Position numbers and translations under genes: made by a program
Assembly (NCBI GenBank): GCA_035606695.1
Contig: DATNEW010000036.1
Coordinates: 62,001-126,000 of the forward strand
Direction: 5' to 3'
DNA length: 64,000 nt
Source: Gemmatimonadaceae bacterium
Lineage (GTDB): Bacteria > Gemmatimonadota > Gemmatimonadetes > Gemmatimonadales > Gemmatimonadaceae
The notes under the pieces: model-generated
The model's input: the letters and a program-made list of their open reading frames with translations, nothing else
Database searches by the model: none
Told to the model about the DNA's origin: nothing
Shown: positions 43,297 to 50,372 of the stretch, one piece after another
How positions within the stretch are numbered: the stretch's first letter is position 1
Layout: each line of letters opens with the position of its first letter

Positions 43297-43886
43297 AACG
43301 CGATACCTCGCAGCACGACGGCGGCGACGCGGCGCGTGAAGCGTTCGTCCACGCGGTCGCCGTCGATGAGAAAACGATAAAGCAGTGGTCCGGCGAAGAG
43401 ATGCGTGGCGAACGCCGCATCGAGTCCGCGGCGCAGCTCGCCGCGCGCGGCGGCGCGCGCGAGGATCTGTCGCATGGCATCGCGCCACGTCGCCACGAAG
43501 CCGTGACGGACCGCGCGAGCAATCGCCTCATTGCGCGCCATCGCCGCGACGAGACCGGACAACAAGTGGCGTGTCGCCGGATCCTCGTACATGATCGAGG
43601 TGGAGCGCAGCAGGCGGCGCACGTCGCCGCCGAGCGTGCCGGTGTCGGGCACGGGAACCTTGCGCATGATTCCGCCTAGCGCCTCGACGACGAGCGGCTC
43701 CTTCGACGCGAACCGCCGATAGAGCGTCGCCTTGCCCACTCCCGCCCGTTCGGCGATCCCCTCCATGGTCACGGCGTCGTAGCCGATGTCGCGAATGAGC
43801 GCGATGGCAGCGGCATGAAGGGCGGTGTCGGCATCCTGGCTGCGCGGCCGTCCGCGCGGCCGATTTACGATACGCTGGCGTGTCAT
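43293..43886 (-). CDS. TetR-family transcriptional regulator
   Basis: A 197-residue repressor with an Arg-rich N-terminus and the helix-turn-helix AVTMEGIAERAGVGKATLYRRFASKE, followed by an all-helical ligand-binding domain. It is the first gene of the tetR-P450-MFS unit and is coupled to the P450. A partly palindromic sequence at 43908-43931 lies 21 bases upstream and is a candidate operator. The inducer is probably a small hydrophobic compound handled by the P450 or the pump. Confidence 0.93.
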   Translation of the reverse strand: MTRQRIVNRPRGRPRSQDADTALHAAAIALIRDIGYDAVTMEGIAERAGVGKATLYRRFASKEPLVVEALGGIMRKVPVPDTGTLGGDVRRLLRSTSIMYEDPATRHLLSGLVAAMARNEAIARAVRHGFVATWRDAMRQILARAAARGELRRGLDAAFATHLFAGPLLYRFLIDGDRVDERFTRRVAAVVLRGIAL

Positions 43887-43907
43887 AATTCAACCTCGCC
43901 CGGTTAA

Positions 43908-43931
43908 TTACGGAACGCAAGTGTCTCGTAA
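43908..43931. promoter_or_regulatory. Candidate TetR operator
   Basis: TTACG and CGTAA flank a partly symmetrical centre (pattern TTACGnnACnCnnGnGTnnCGTAA), 24 bases long, between the divergent tetR gene and the TVP38-type gene. The outer five base pairs are perfect and the inner part is imperfect. The size and position suit a TetR dimer site; no second copy was found. Confidence 0.45.
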
Positions 43932-44020
43932 TAGCGTACTCGACGCTAGCAAGCTCCTTGCATAGGTCGATGGGTCCGATGGAAGCGACCGTGAGCCCCG
44001 CCCGAACCCAAGGAGAGCCG

Positions 44021-44689
44021 ATGCGCCCAAGCGATTGGGCACGGCTCCTCGTGCCGCTCCTCCTCATCGCGGCGTTTCTCGTCGCCGCGTGGAAGCTCGG
44101 CTACTTCAATCTCAAGGATCCATCGAAGCTCACCGCGGCGGCCGACCGCGCACAGAACCTTCCGTGGTTCGGACCCGTGTTCGCGATCGCCTACGGGGTC
44201 GTCGCGGCATTCGCCGCACCGGTCTCACCGCTGGCGTACGGCGCGGGCGCCATGTTCGGTGTCGTACAAGGTACGATCTGGGTGTGGACGGGCTCGATGA
44301 TCGGCGGCACGGCCGGTTACTGGCTCGCGCGCGGCGCGTGGGCCGGCGCCGCGAAGCGCATGCTCGGCCGCTATCAGGAAAAGCTGCAGGATCTCGAGCG
44401 CGGCAATGCGTTTCTCACCGTGCTGCGCGTGCAGTTGCTGCCGATCGTGCCGTTCGGGGTGTTCAACTACGCCGCCGGCGCCACGAAGGTACCGTTTCTT
44501 CCGTATCTCCTTGCCACGGCGATCGGCGTGATCCCGGGAAGCATCGCCGCGGTCTATGTCGGCGATCGCGTGGCGGCGGGATTCCGCGGCGGCGGCAAGA
44601 GTGCGTTTCTCGTCGCGGCCATCGTCATGGCCGCGCTCTTCGCGCTCTCCTTCCTGCCCAATCTGATCAAGAAGCTGCGCGGGCGCTGA
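44021..44689 (+). CDS. TVP38/TMEM64 (DedA-like) membrane protein
   Basis: A 222-residue polytopic membrane protein. The strong AAGGAG ribosome-binding site fixes the ATG at 44021. The SNARE-associated/DedA-like core is visible: FAIAYGVVAAFAAPVSPLAY, GTIWVWTGSMIGGTAGYWLAR, and RVQLLPIVPFGVFNYAAGAT, with the re-entrant-loop prolines and arginines. The family includes lipid flippase/scramblase candidates. The 3' end overlaps the convergent dsbA-like gene by 23 bases. Confidence 0.88.
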   Translation: MRPSDWARLLVPLLLIAAFLVAAWKLGYFNLKDPSKLTAAADRAQNLPWFGPVFAIAYGVVAAFAAPVSPLAYGAGAMFGVVQGTIWVWTGSMIGGTAGYWLARGAWAGAAKRMLGRYQEKLQDLERGNAFLTVLRVQLLPIVPFGVFNYAAGATKVPFLPYLLATAIGVIPGSIAAVYVGDRVAAGFRGGGKSAFLVAAIVMAALFALSFLPNLIKKLRGR

Positions 44690-45329
44690 GTGCCGCGTCG
44701 AGATGACGCGTGAGCATCTGCACCGACGCGCCGATGCGCGGCAGCGGTGAGATGAATCCATCGCTGACCACGAGCAGCGTCGGAAATGACGTCGCGCCGA
44801 GCGCGCGTGCGAGCGCGAAGTCTTCGGTCGCGGCCATGCCGCCTTGCGGGCCGGTCATGAAGGCGCGCACTCTCGCCGCGTCCAGCTGGAGGGTGCGCGC
44901 GACGTCGGCGAACGTGTCCGGGTCAGAGAGGCTACGGCCGTCGATGTAGAACGCGTGCTGCATGGCCGCGGCGATCTCGACGGCGCGCTCGGGCGCCTGC
45001 TCGCGCAACGCCGCGAAGCCCGCGGCGGCGGCCTCTGAGTCGAGCACGAGCGAGCCATCGCGCAGCACCGCGTCGAATCCATCGCCGAATTGCGCGCCGG
45101 TGTACTGCGTCACGCGCGCGTTGGCCTCTCGAATGAAACCCAACGTGCCGATGCGCGGCTTGTTCGCGCCAACGAACAAGCCGCCACTCACCACCCGAAA
45201 CGGCACACGGTGGCGATTGGCTTGCCAGAAGGCCATGAGCGTTTCATCGAAGCCGTAACACCAGCCGCAGTAGCCGTCGAACACGTACACGACTTCAGGC
45301 GACTGCCAATGGAGATCGATCGCCGTCAT
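44667..45329 (-). CDS. DsbA-family thioredoxin-fold protein
   Basis: A 220-residue cytoplasmic protein (no signal peptide) of the DsbA/FrnE type. The active-site motif is Cys21-Gly-Trp-Cys24 in FDGYCGWCYG, and the cis-proline is in GATSFPTLLVV. Helical insert residues about 60-150 match the DsbA alpha domain. It is the last gene of the marR-doxX-VOC-dsbA unit, 9 bases after the VOC gene. A role in thiol redox or quinone/electrophile defence is suggested by context only. Confidence 0.88.
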   Translation of the reverse strand: MTAIDLHWQSPEVVYVFDGYCGWCYGFDETLMAFWQANRHRVPFRVVSGGLFVGANKPRIGTLGFIREANARVTQYTGAQFGDGFDAVLRDGSLVLDSEAAAAGFAALREQAPERAVEIAAAMQHAFYIDGRSLSDPDTFADVARTLQLDAARVRAFMTGPQGGMAATEDFALARALGATSFPTLLVVSDGFISPLPRIGASVQMLTRHLDAALSARAAS

Positions 45330-45338
45330 ACCAGTTCT

Positions 45339-46244
45339 CTAATCGACGCGGCCGGTGACGAGCCGCAGTTGCGTGCCCCATGGATCGCGTACGGCGACAC
45401 CGCTGCTCGGGCGATCGACGAGATGCCCCGCCGCCTCCAGACTCTCGACCGCGCCGTTCACGTCGCTCTCGCCGGGAAGCACCAGCTCCCAGTCGAGCAG
45501 CCGTGCGTCGTCGACCGTCGAGAGCGGCGCGCCGGCCGCCCACGTGTTGGTTCCGAGATGATGGTGGTAGCCGCCCGCCGACATGAACAACGCACCCGGG
45601 TAGCTCCACACCACCTTGTCGAGTCCCAGCGCGCGATGATAGAACGCCTCGGCCTCTTCGATGTTGCGCACGTACAGGTGTACGTGACCGATCGTGGTGC
45701 CGGCCGGCGCGCCCGTCCATTTCTCGCCGTTCGCCGACGCGACGAGGTCGGGCACGTCGAGCGGAATCGTCGTCATGGCCAGCTGGCGATCTTCGGCGCG
45801 CCACGCACTGCGCGGACGATCCGCATACACCTCGATGCCGAGCCCGTCGGGATCCGTGAGATAGACCGCTTCGCTGACGAAGTGGTCCGACATACCGGCG
45901 TACGCGCCGATGTCGCCGAGGTGCGCGACGAAGCGGCCGAGTGCCGCGCGGTCCGGCAGCAGGATGGCGAAATGATACAGGCCGATGTGCCCGCGACGCG
46001 CGACGGGCCGAACACCCTGCTTTTCGTGCAGCTCGACGAGCACGCGGTCGCCTTCCTGAGCACCGAGCATGGCGACGCCGCCGGCGCGATCGATCACGCG
46101 CAAGCCGATGACCGTTTCATAATAGGCGATCGAGCGTTCGAGATCGGCGACTTGCAGCCGAACCCGGCCGATATGTGTGGCGTCGGGCAGCCGGTATCCC
46201 GGCGGCGCAATGCCGTATGGAAGAGCGGATGCAATGGTGGTCAT
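45339..46244 (-). CDS. VOC-family dioxygenase (CatE-like)
   Basis: A 301-residue protein of two vicinal-oxygen-chelate units. The first has ATHIGRVRLQVADLERSIAYY and GHIGLYHFAILLPDRAALG; the second has TTIGHVHLYVRNIEEAEAFYH, the histidine-rich SAGGYHHHLGTNTW and a C-terminal GVAVRDPWGTQLRL. His and Glu/Asp positions suit a metal site like catechol-2,3-dioxygenases of the Bacillus CatE type. It overlaps doxX (ATGA), as catE follows catD in Bacillus subtilis. The true substrate, a catechol or quinol, is inferred. Confidence 0.88.
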   Translation of the reverse strand: MTTIASALPYGIAPPGYRLPDATHIGRVRLQVADLERSIAYYETVIGLRVIDRAGGVAMLGAQEGDRVLVELHEKQGVRPVARRGHIGLYHFAILLPDRAALGRFVAHLGDIGAYAGMSDHFVSEAVYLTDPDGLGIEVYADRPRSAWRAEDRQLAMTTIPLDVPDLVASANGEKWTGAPAGTTIGHVHLYVRNIEEAEAFYHRALGLDKVVWSYPGALFMSAGGYHHHLGTNTWAAGAPLSTVDDARLLDWELVLPGESDVNGAVESLEAAGHLVDRPSSGVAVRDPWGTQLRLVTGRVD

Positions 46245-46663
46245 ACGTGCGTCCTCCGCCGCGCGAGCGACGCGTCGAGCGAATAATCCCCCGCGCCCGC
46301 GATGACGAGCACGGCATACATGCCGAGGAGGGAGAGTGGAAACTCGAAACCCATCGGCGCGAAGAAGCCGTTCTTGAAGTGCACGAACGTGATTGCACCC
46401 AGCATATCGAACGCCAGTCCGAGCGCGGCGAGCCGGGTGAGCAGGCCGATGAGAATCGCGATGGGCGCCAGGACCTCGAGCACACCGATGAACGGGCCCA
46501 TCACGTTCGCGCCGGGAATGCCCATCTTCACGAAGTTCGCGCCGACGTTGCCGAGCCCGAACACGAAGACTTTCTGCAGCCCGTGCACGATCATGATGCC
46601 GCCGGCGACGAGACGCAGGACGAGGAGGCCGAGGTTGACGCGCGGGATGTTGTCGTTGGTCAT
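46241..46663 (-). CDS. DoxX-family membrane protein (CatD-like)
   Basis: A 140-residue four-helix membrane protein: LGLLVLRLVAGGIMIVHGLQK at the N-terminus, GPFIGVLEVLAPIAILIGLL, AALGLAFDMLGAITF, and PLSLLGMYAVLVIAGAG. DoxX proteins are quinone-linked; in Bacillus subtilis the family member CatD is co-transcribed with the CatE dioxygenase. It is the first gene after marR. A copy of the GTGTTATAACAC palindrome lies 46 bases upstream of its start. Confidence 0.92.
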   Translation of the reverse strand: MTNDNIPRVNLGLLVLRLVAGGIMIVHGLQKVFVFGLGNVGANFVKMGIPGANVMGPFIGVLEVLAPIAILIGLLTRLAALGLAFDMLGAITFVHFKNGFFAPMGFEFPLSLLGMYAVLVIAGAGDYSLDASLARRRTHV

Positions 46664-46708
46664 GGGTGGTCGTTCCGGTAGAGGATCACTACGCTGTTAG
46701 GACTACTA

Positions 46709-46720
46709 GTGTTATAACAC
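46709..46720. promoter_or_regulatory. MarR operator copy upstream of doxX
   Basis: A perfect 12-bp palindrome GTGTTATAACAC in the marR-doxX gap. With flanks it reads AGTGTTATAACACCT, the reverse complement of the copy at 47217-47228 over 14 bases (AGGTGTTATAACAC). It probably puts doxX-VOC-dsbA under MarR control separately from marR. Confidence 0.8.
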
Positions 46721-46735
46721 CTATTCGGTCGAACA

Positions 46736-47203
46736 TCAGACACCCTGGCGCGCCAACGTCAGCAGCTCGTTGAGTGCCCGAAGCTGCTTGTTCGTCATGT
46801 GGCCCAAGTGCTGTTTGTGGACTCGAGCGATGGGTTCGTCCAGCGTGCGGAGCAGTGCGTTGCCTCGTGTGGTGATTCGGGTGCCGACCAGCCGTCGGTC
46901 GGTGGTGCTGCGCTCGCGTTCGATGAGCCCGATTTCCTCGAGGCGGTCGAGCAGCCGCGTGACGTCGGGCACCTGAGCAATCAGGCGATCGCGCACTTCG
47001 TTCCGACATAAGCCTTCTTTGCCCGCCCCGCGCAAAATGCGCAGCGCGTTGTATTGCGTGGGCGTGACGCCGTATGGTTTGAGCGCTTCGGCGAACGCGT
47101 GGCCGAGCACGGCCGCGGTGCGCTCAATGTTGAGCTGGGCTTCCTGCTCGAGGCTGGTAAACGGTTTCGTTTGCTTGATTTCGGATCGGAGGCCGGATGA
47201 CAT
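46736..47203 (-). CDS. MarR-family transcriptional regulator
   Basis: A 155-residue winged-helix repressor. The first part QEAQLNIERTAAVLGHAFAE is the dimerisation helix, TPTQYNALRILRG and GLCRNEVRDRLIAQVPDVTRLLDRLE form the DNA-binding helices, and ERSTTDRRLVGTRITTRGNAL is the wing. The ATG at 47203 lies 7 bases from a -10 box, implying a leaderless mRNA. Cysteine is present at about residue 67 (LCRNE) and might sense electrophiles, as in related quinone-responsive regulators; that is inference. Confidence 0.93.
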   Translation of the reverse strand: MSSGLRSEIKQTKPFTSLEQEAQLNIERTAAVLGHAFAEALKPYGVTPTQYNALRILRGAGKEGLCRNEVRDRLIAQVPDVTRLLDRLEEIGLIERERSTTDRRLVGTRITTRGNALLRTLDEPIARVHKQHLGHMTNKQLRALNELLTLARQGV

Positions 47204-47209
47204 GCCCGC

Positions 47210-47238
47210 AAGATAGGTGTTATAACACGCATCGTCAA
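47210..47238 (-). promoter_or_regulatory. marR promoter with embedded operator (leaderless)
   Basis: On the minus strand, TTGACG at 47238-47233 and TATCTT at 47215-47210 are 17 bases apart. The palindrome GTGTTATAACAC (47217-47228) fills the spacer, a typical place for repression. The predicted start site coincides with the marR ATG at 47203, so the transcript should lack a 5' leader. Confidence 0.75.
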
Positions 47239-47239
47239 G

Positions 47240-47428
47240 GACCACGGACGAAGGCGGACGAACTCGGAACGGCACGGAGACGGCGTCAACTGCAAGTGAA
47301 CTGATGTTCTTGGAACAGCCTCGAGTCGCTTCGGCTGGCGAACCATCCCGAAGAAGTTCTCAACAAAGCACTCATCTTCAAACGCCGTCGCCGCGCCTGT
47401 CCGTGTTCGTCCGCCGTTGTCCGTGGTC
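47240..47428. repeat. Large imperfect inverted repeat upstream of marR
   Basis: Arms of about 47 bases at 47240-47286 and 47382-47428 are inverted copies with a few mismatches. Both read GACCACGGACnAnGGCGGAC at the outer end and finish in GACGGCG. The intervening 95 bases are unlike the surrounding genes. The right arm includes two bases of the M3 peptidase stop codon. It looks like a non-coding interspersed element. No gene is seen in the gap. Confidence 0.75.
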
Positions 47429-49490
47429 AGGTCAGCCCTCTCGCCCGCAACAACGGCTCGATCTTCGGCTCTCGTCCCCGAAACTCGCGGTAGAGCTCCG
47501 CCTCGTTGCGCGTGCCGCCGCGAGAGAGGATCGCGCTCCGAAACGCCTCGCCGTTCTCCCGCGTCATGCCCCCGCGCTCCTCGAACCACGCGAACGCATC
47601 GTGATCGAGCACCTCGGCCCAGAGATACGCGTAGTAGCCCGCCTGATATCCCCCGTCCCAGATGTGCGCGAAGTACGTGCTTCGATATCGCGGCGGCACC
47701 TCGCGCATGTCGATCTGAAACCGCCGCAGCGCGTCGGCTTCGAACGCGGCGACGTCGCCGGGGCCATCGCCCGGCGCCAACGTATGCCACGCCATGTCGA
47801 GCAACGCCGCCGACACATACTCGGTGAGGGCGAAGCCCTGATTGAACGTCCGCGACTTCTTGATCTTCTGGACCAGCGCGTCGGGCATCGGGTTTCCCGT
47901 CTCGTGATGCCGCGCGTATCGCGCGAACACCGACGGCTCGAGCGCCCAATGCTCGTTGAACTGCGACGGAAACTCGACGAAGTCGCGCGGCGTGCTCGTT
48001 CCGGAGAGCGTCGGGTACGCCACGTCCGACAACATGCCGTGCAGTGTGTGCCCGAACTCGTGAAACATCGTCGTCACGTCGTCGAAGCCGAGCAGCGCGG
48101 GCTTTCCCGCGGGAGGCTTCGCGAAGTTGCACACGTTGACGACGACCGCCTTGGTGCCGAGCAGGCGCGATTGATCGACGAAGGAATCCATCCACGCGCC
48201 GCCGCTCTTGTTGTCGCGCTGGAAGAAGTCCGCGTAGAAGATCGAGAGCGGCGATCCGTCGGCATCGAACACTTCGAATACGCGCACGTCGGGATGGTAG
48301 ACCGGAAACGCGGTCGTCTCCCTGAATGTCAAGCCGAACAGCTGCGTCGCCGCGAAGAAGACGCCGTCCACGAGCACGCGCTCGAGCTCGAAGTACGGCT
48401 TGATCTGATTCTCATCGATATCATACTCCGCGCGGCGCACCTGCTCGGCATAGTATTGCCAGTCCCACGGCTCGAGCGCGAAGTGGGTCTCCGCTCGCTC
48501 GACCAACGCCTCCATCTTCGCGACTTCCGCCTTGGCTTTGGTCACCGCCGCGGCGCCGATGTCCGTGAGCAGGGCAATCGCGTTGGCCGGCGTCTTGGCC
48601 ATTTGATCCTCGAGGACGTATGCCGCATCGCTGGCGTAGCCGAGCAGCCTGGCCCGTTCCGCGCGCACCTCGGCGAGGCGTTTGATGATCCCGCGCGTGT
48701 CGTGCGTATCACCCTTGTCGGCGCGATGAATGGACGCCTCGAACAATCGCGCACGAACGTCGCGGCGGCGCAGCGACTCCTGCGCCGGCTGCTGCGTGGT
48801 GTTCTGGAGCGGCAACACCCACCGGCCGGGAAGATCCCGTTCCATCGCGGCTTCGGCCGCGGCGGCGATGTCCGCATCGCTCAGTCCATCGAGCTCGTCG
48901 CGATCCGTGATGACGAGCGCTCCCGCTTTGGTCGCGGCCAGCAGACGATTCTGAAATTCGGTGGTGAGGGTCGACTCCTCGAGATTCAGCAAGCGCAGGT
49001 GCGCCTTGTCCGCCTCTGGCAACCGTGCGCCGGCGCGGACGAAATCGGTGTGATAGCGCTCGACGAGGCGGCGCTGCTCGGCGTCCAGGCCGAGGGTGTC
49101 ACGCGAGTCGTACAGGCAGCGCACGCGTGCGAACAGCTTGTCATTCAGATAAATGGCATCGCTGTGCGCCGCGAGATGCGGCGCGGTGCGCGTTTGCACC
49201 GCCTGCAAGGTGTCGTTCGTGTTGGCCGACGTGATCGCACCGAAGACCTTGAGTGCTCGCGTCAGCAGGTCGCCCGACCGCTCGAGCGCCGCGAGGGTGT
49301 TGTCGAACGTCGGCGGCGCCGTGTCATGGACGATGGCGTCGACTTCGCGCAGCTGGCGGCGCATGCCTTCTTCAATCGCGGGCTCGTAATCGCTGTCGCG
49401 AATGCGATCGAAAGGCGGCGCGCCGAACGGCAGCGTGCTTACCGCGGCGAATGGATTGTCGGCGGCAAGGAATTCAGACGTAGCGGTCAC
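47427..49490 (-). CDS. M3-family oligopeptidase (Dcp-like)
   Basis: A 687-residue zinc metallopeptidase of the thimet oligopeptidase/peptidyl-dipeptidase family. The active-site HEFGH sits in VTTMFHEFGHTLHGMLSD, with the third ligand glutamate about 25 residues on in FVEFPSQFNEHWAL. The family's C-terminal block FAHIWDGGYQAGYYAYLWAEV is intact. No signal peptide is seen, so it likely degrades short peptides in the cytoplasm. The length is normal for Dcp. Confidence 0.95.
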   Translation of the reverse strand: MTATSEFLAADNPFAAVSTLPFGAPPFDRIRDSDYEPAIEEGMRRQLREVDAIVHDTAPPTFDNTLAALERSGDLLTRALKVFGAITSANTNDTLQAVQTRTAPHLAAHSDAIYLNDKLFARVRCLYDSRDTLGLDAEQRRLVERYHTDFVRAGARLPEADKAHLRLLNLEESTLTTEFQNRLLAATKAGALVITDRDELDGLSDADIAAAAEAAMERDLPGRWVLPLQNTTQQPAQESLRRRDVRARLFEASIHRADKGDTHDTRGIIKRLAEVRAERARLLGYASDAAYVLEDQMAKTPANAIALLTDIGAAAVTKAKAEVAKMEALVERAETHFALEPWDWQYYAEQVRRAEYDIDENQIKPYFELERVLVDGVFFAATQLFGLTFRETTAFPVYHPDVRVFEVFDADGSPLSIFYADFFQRDNKSGGAWMDSFVDQSRLLGTKAVVVNVCNFAKPPAGKPALLGFDDVTTMFHEFGHTLHGMLSDVAYPTLSGTSTPRDFVEFPSQFNEHWALEPSVFARYARHHETGNPMPDALVQKIKKSRTFNQGFALTEYVSAALLDMAWHTLAPGDGPGDVAAFEADALRRFQIDMREVPPRYRSTYFAHIWDGGYQAGYYAYLWAEVLDHDAFAWFEERGGMTRENGEAFRSAILSRGGTRNEAELYREFRGREPKIEPLLRARGLT

Positions 49491-49499
49491 GTATGCGGG

Positions 49500-49952
49500 T
49501 CAGTCGTTCGGATGCGGCGGAGCGTTCACATCGCCCGCGGCGCCGCCCTTGGCGTCGCCGGGCTCGATCGGGCGGAAACTCAAATCCCACGCCAGCCACA
49601 ACGTTCGAGAGAATGGAAAAAAGATGAAGGGCAGCGCGACGCAGAGGACCACGGCCAGGATCTCGATGGCCGTCCATGGCTGATTCGGCGATGACATGAT
49701 CATCCACACGATCGGAATACCGAGTCCGAGCACCTCGCCGGCGACGAGATTGAACACGTACGCGCCGATCCAGAAATCCGAGCGCTCACCGCGCTCGAGC
49801 GCGAGGCCGCAGCGCGGACAGCGTTCCTGGAGGTGAAGCCAACCGCGCAGAATTCCGCTGCCGCCACACCGGGGGCAGCGCAAGACGATCGCGCGGCCGA
49901 ATTTCGTGGCCACGCTCGACGCCGGCGGCAAGGTTGCCGCCACGTCGTTCAA
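49500..49952 (-). CDS. DUF983-family membrane protein with zinc-ribbon N-terminus
   Basis: About 150 residues. The TTG at 49952 overlaps the stop of the upstream small gene; a GTG at 49943 is the alternative start. Two CxxC pairs (LRCPRCGGSGI and ERCPRCGLAL) precede two to three membrane helices (IGAYVFNLVAGEVLGLGIPIV, IEILAVVLCVALPFIFFPFS), the DUF983 layout. Function unknown; in some bacteria relatives sit near heme-copper oxidase genes. Confidence 0.8.
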   Translation of the reverse strand: MNDVAATLPPASSVATKFGRAIVLRCPRCGGSGILRGWLHLQERCPRCGLALERGERSDFWIGAYVFNLVAGEVLGLGIPIVWMIMSSPNQPWTAIEILAVVLCVALPFIFFPFSRTLWLAWDLSFRPIEPGDAKGGAAGDVNAPPHPND

Positions 49953-50194
49953 ACTCCGCGCGGGCCGCCGCGATTGGCGATGTAGATCAGCTGCTTGCCG
50001 ACGGCGACGTGCACGGCGATCAGCGCCAGGACGACCAACGCCAGGGAGATCCACGTGACGACGGACAACGCCGTCATCATGCCGCCGGTCGCGGTATGCC
50101 GGCTGATCCATGCGACATACAAATAGATCAGGACGAACAGCGCACACGCGCCGTATGCGCCTAGTCCAGCCATGCGGGCCATGTTGGGTGGCAT
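49949..50194 (-). CDS. Small two-helix membrane protein
   Basis: An 81-residue hypothetical protein with two membrane segments (AYGACALFVLIYLYVAWIS and LSVVTWISLALVVLALIAVHV) and a short Gly/Arg-rich tail. It is coupled to the DUF983 gene by a stop/start overlap. I do not recognise the family. The 168 bases upstream hold only the interspersed palindrome at 50282-50372. Confidence 0.7.
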   Translation of the reverse strand: MPPNMARMAGLGAYGACALFVLIYLYVAWISRHTATGGMMTALSVVTWISLALVVLALIAVHVAVGKQLIYIANRGGPRGV

Positions 50195-50281
50195 TGCTTC
50201 CTCGGGACGACGAATGAGACCAGTGAAGTTCGAAAGCTCTTCGGGTCAATTCCTTCACGCAACTGCGCGGCCATTACGCGC

Positions 50282-50372
50282 GTCGTCTTGAGCGCAGCGG
50301 AGCGCTGAATGGCTCCTTCGTCGGGACGGGGGTCCTTCGACTCCGGCGCTGCGCGCCTTCGCTCAGGATGAC
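50282..50372. repeat. Interspersed palindromic repeat, copy 5
   Basis: The ends GTCGTCTTGAG and CTCAGGATGAC match at 9 of 11 paired positions, and the interior shows the GGTCCTTCG block also present at 160-238. The right end overlaps the 3' end of the thymidine phosphorylase gene and supplies its stop codon (50363-50365). Confidence 0.75.

Noticed and set aside
47304-49694. 796-codon plus-strand open frame
   Set aside because: Antisense to the M3 peptidase, whose HEFGH site and full-length family similarity show which strand is coding.
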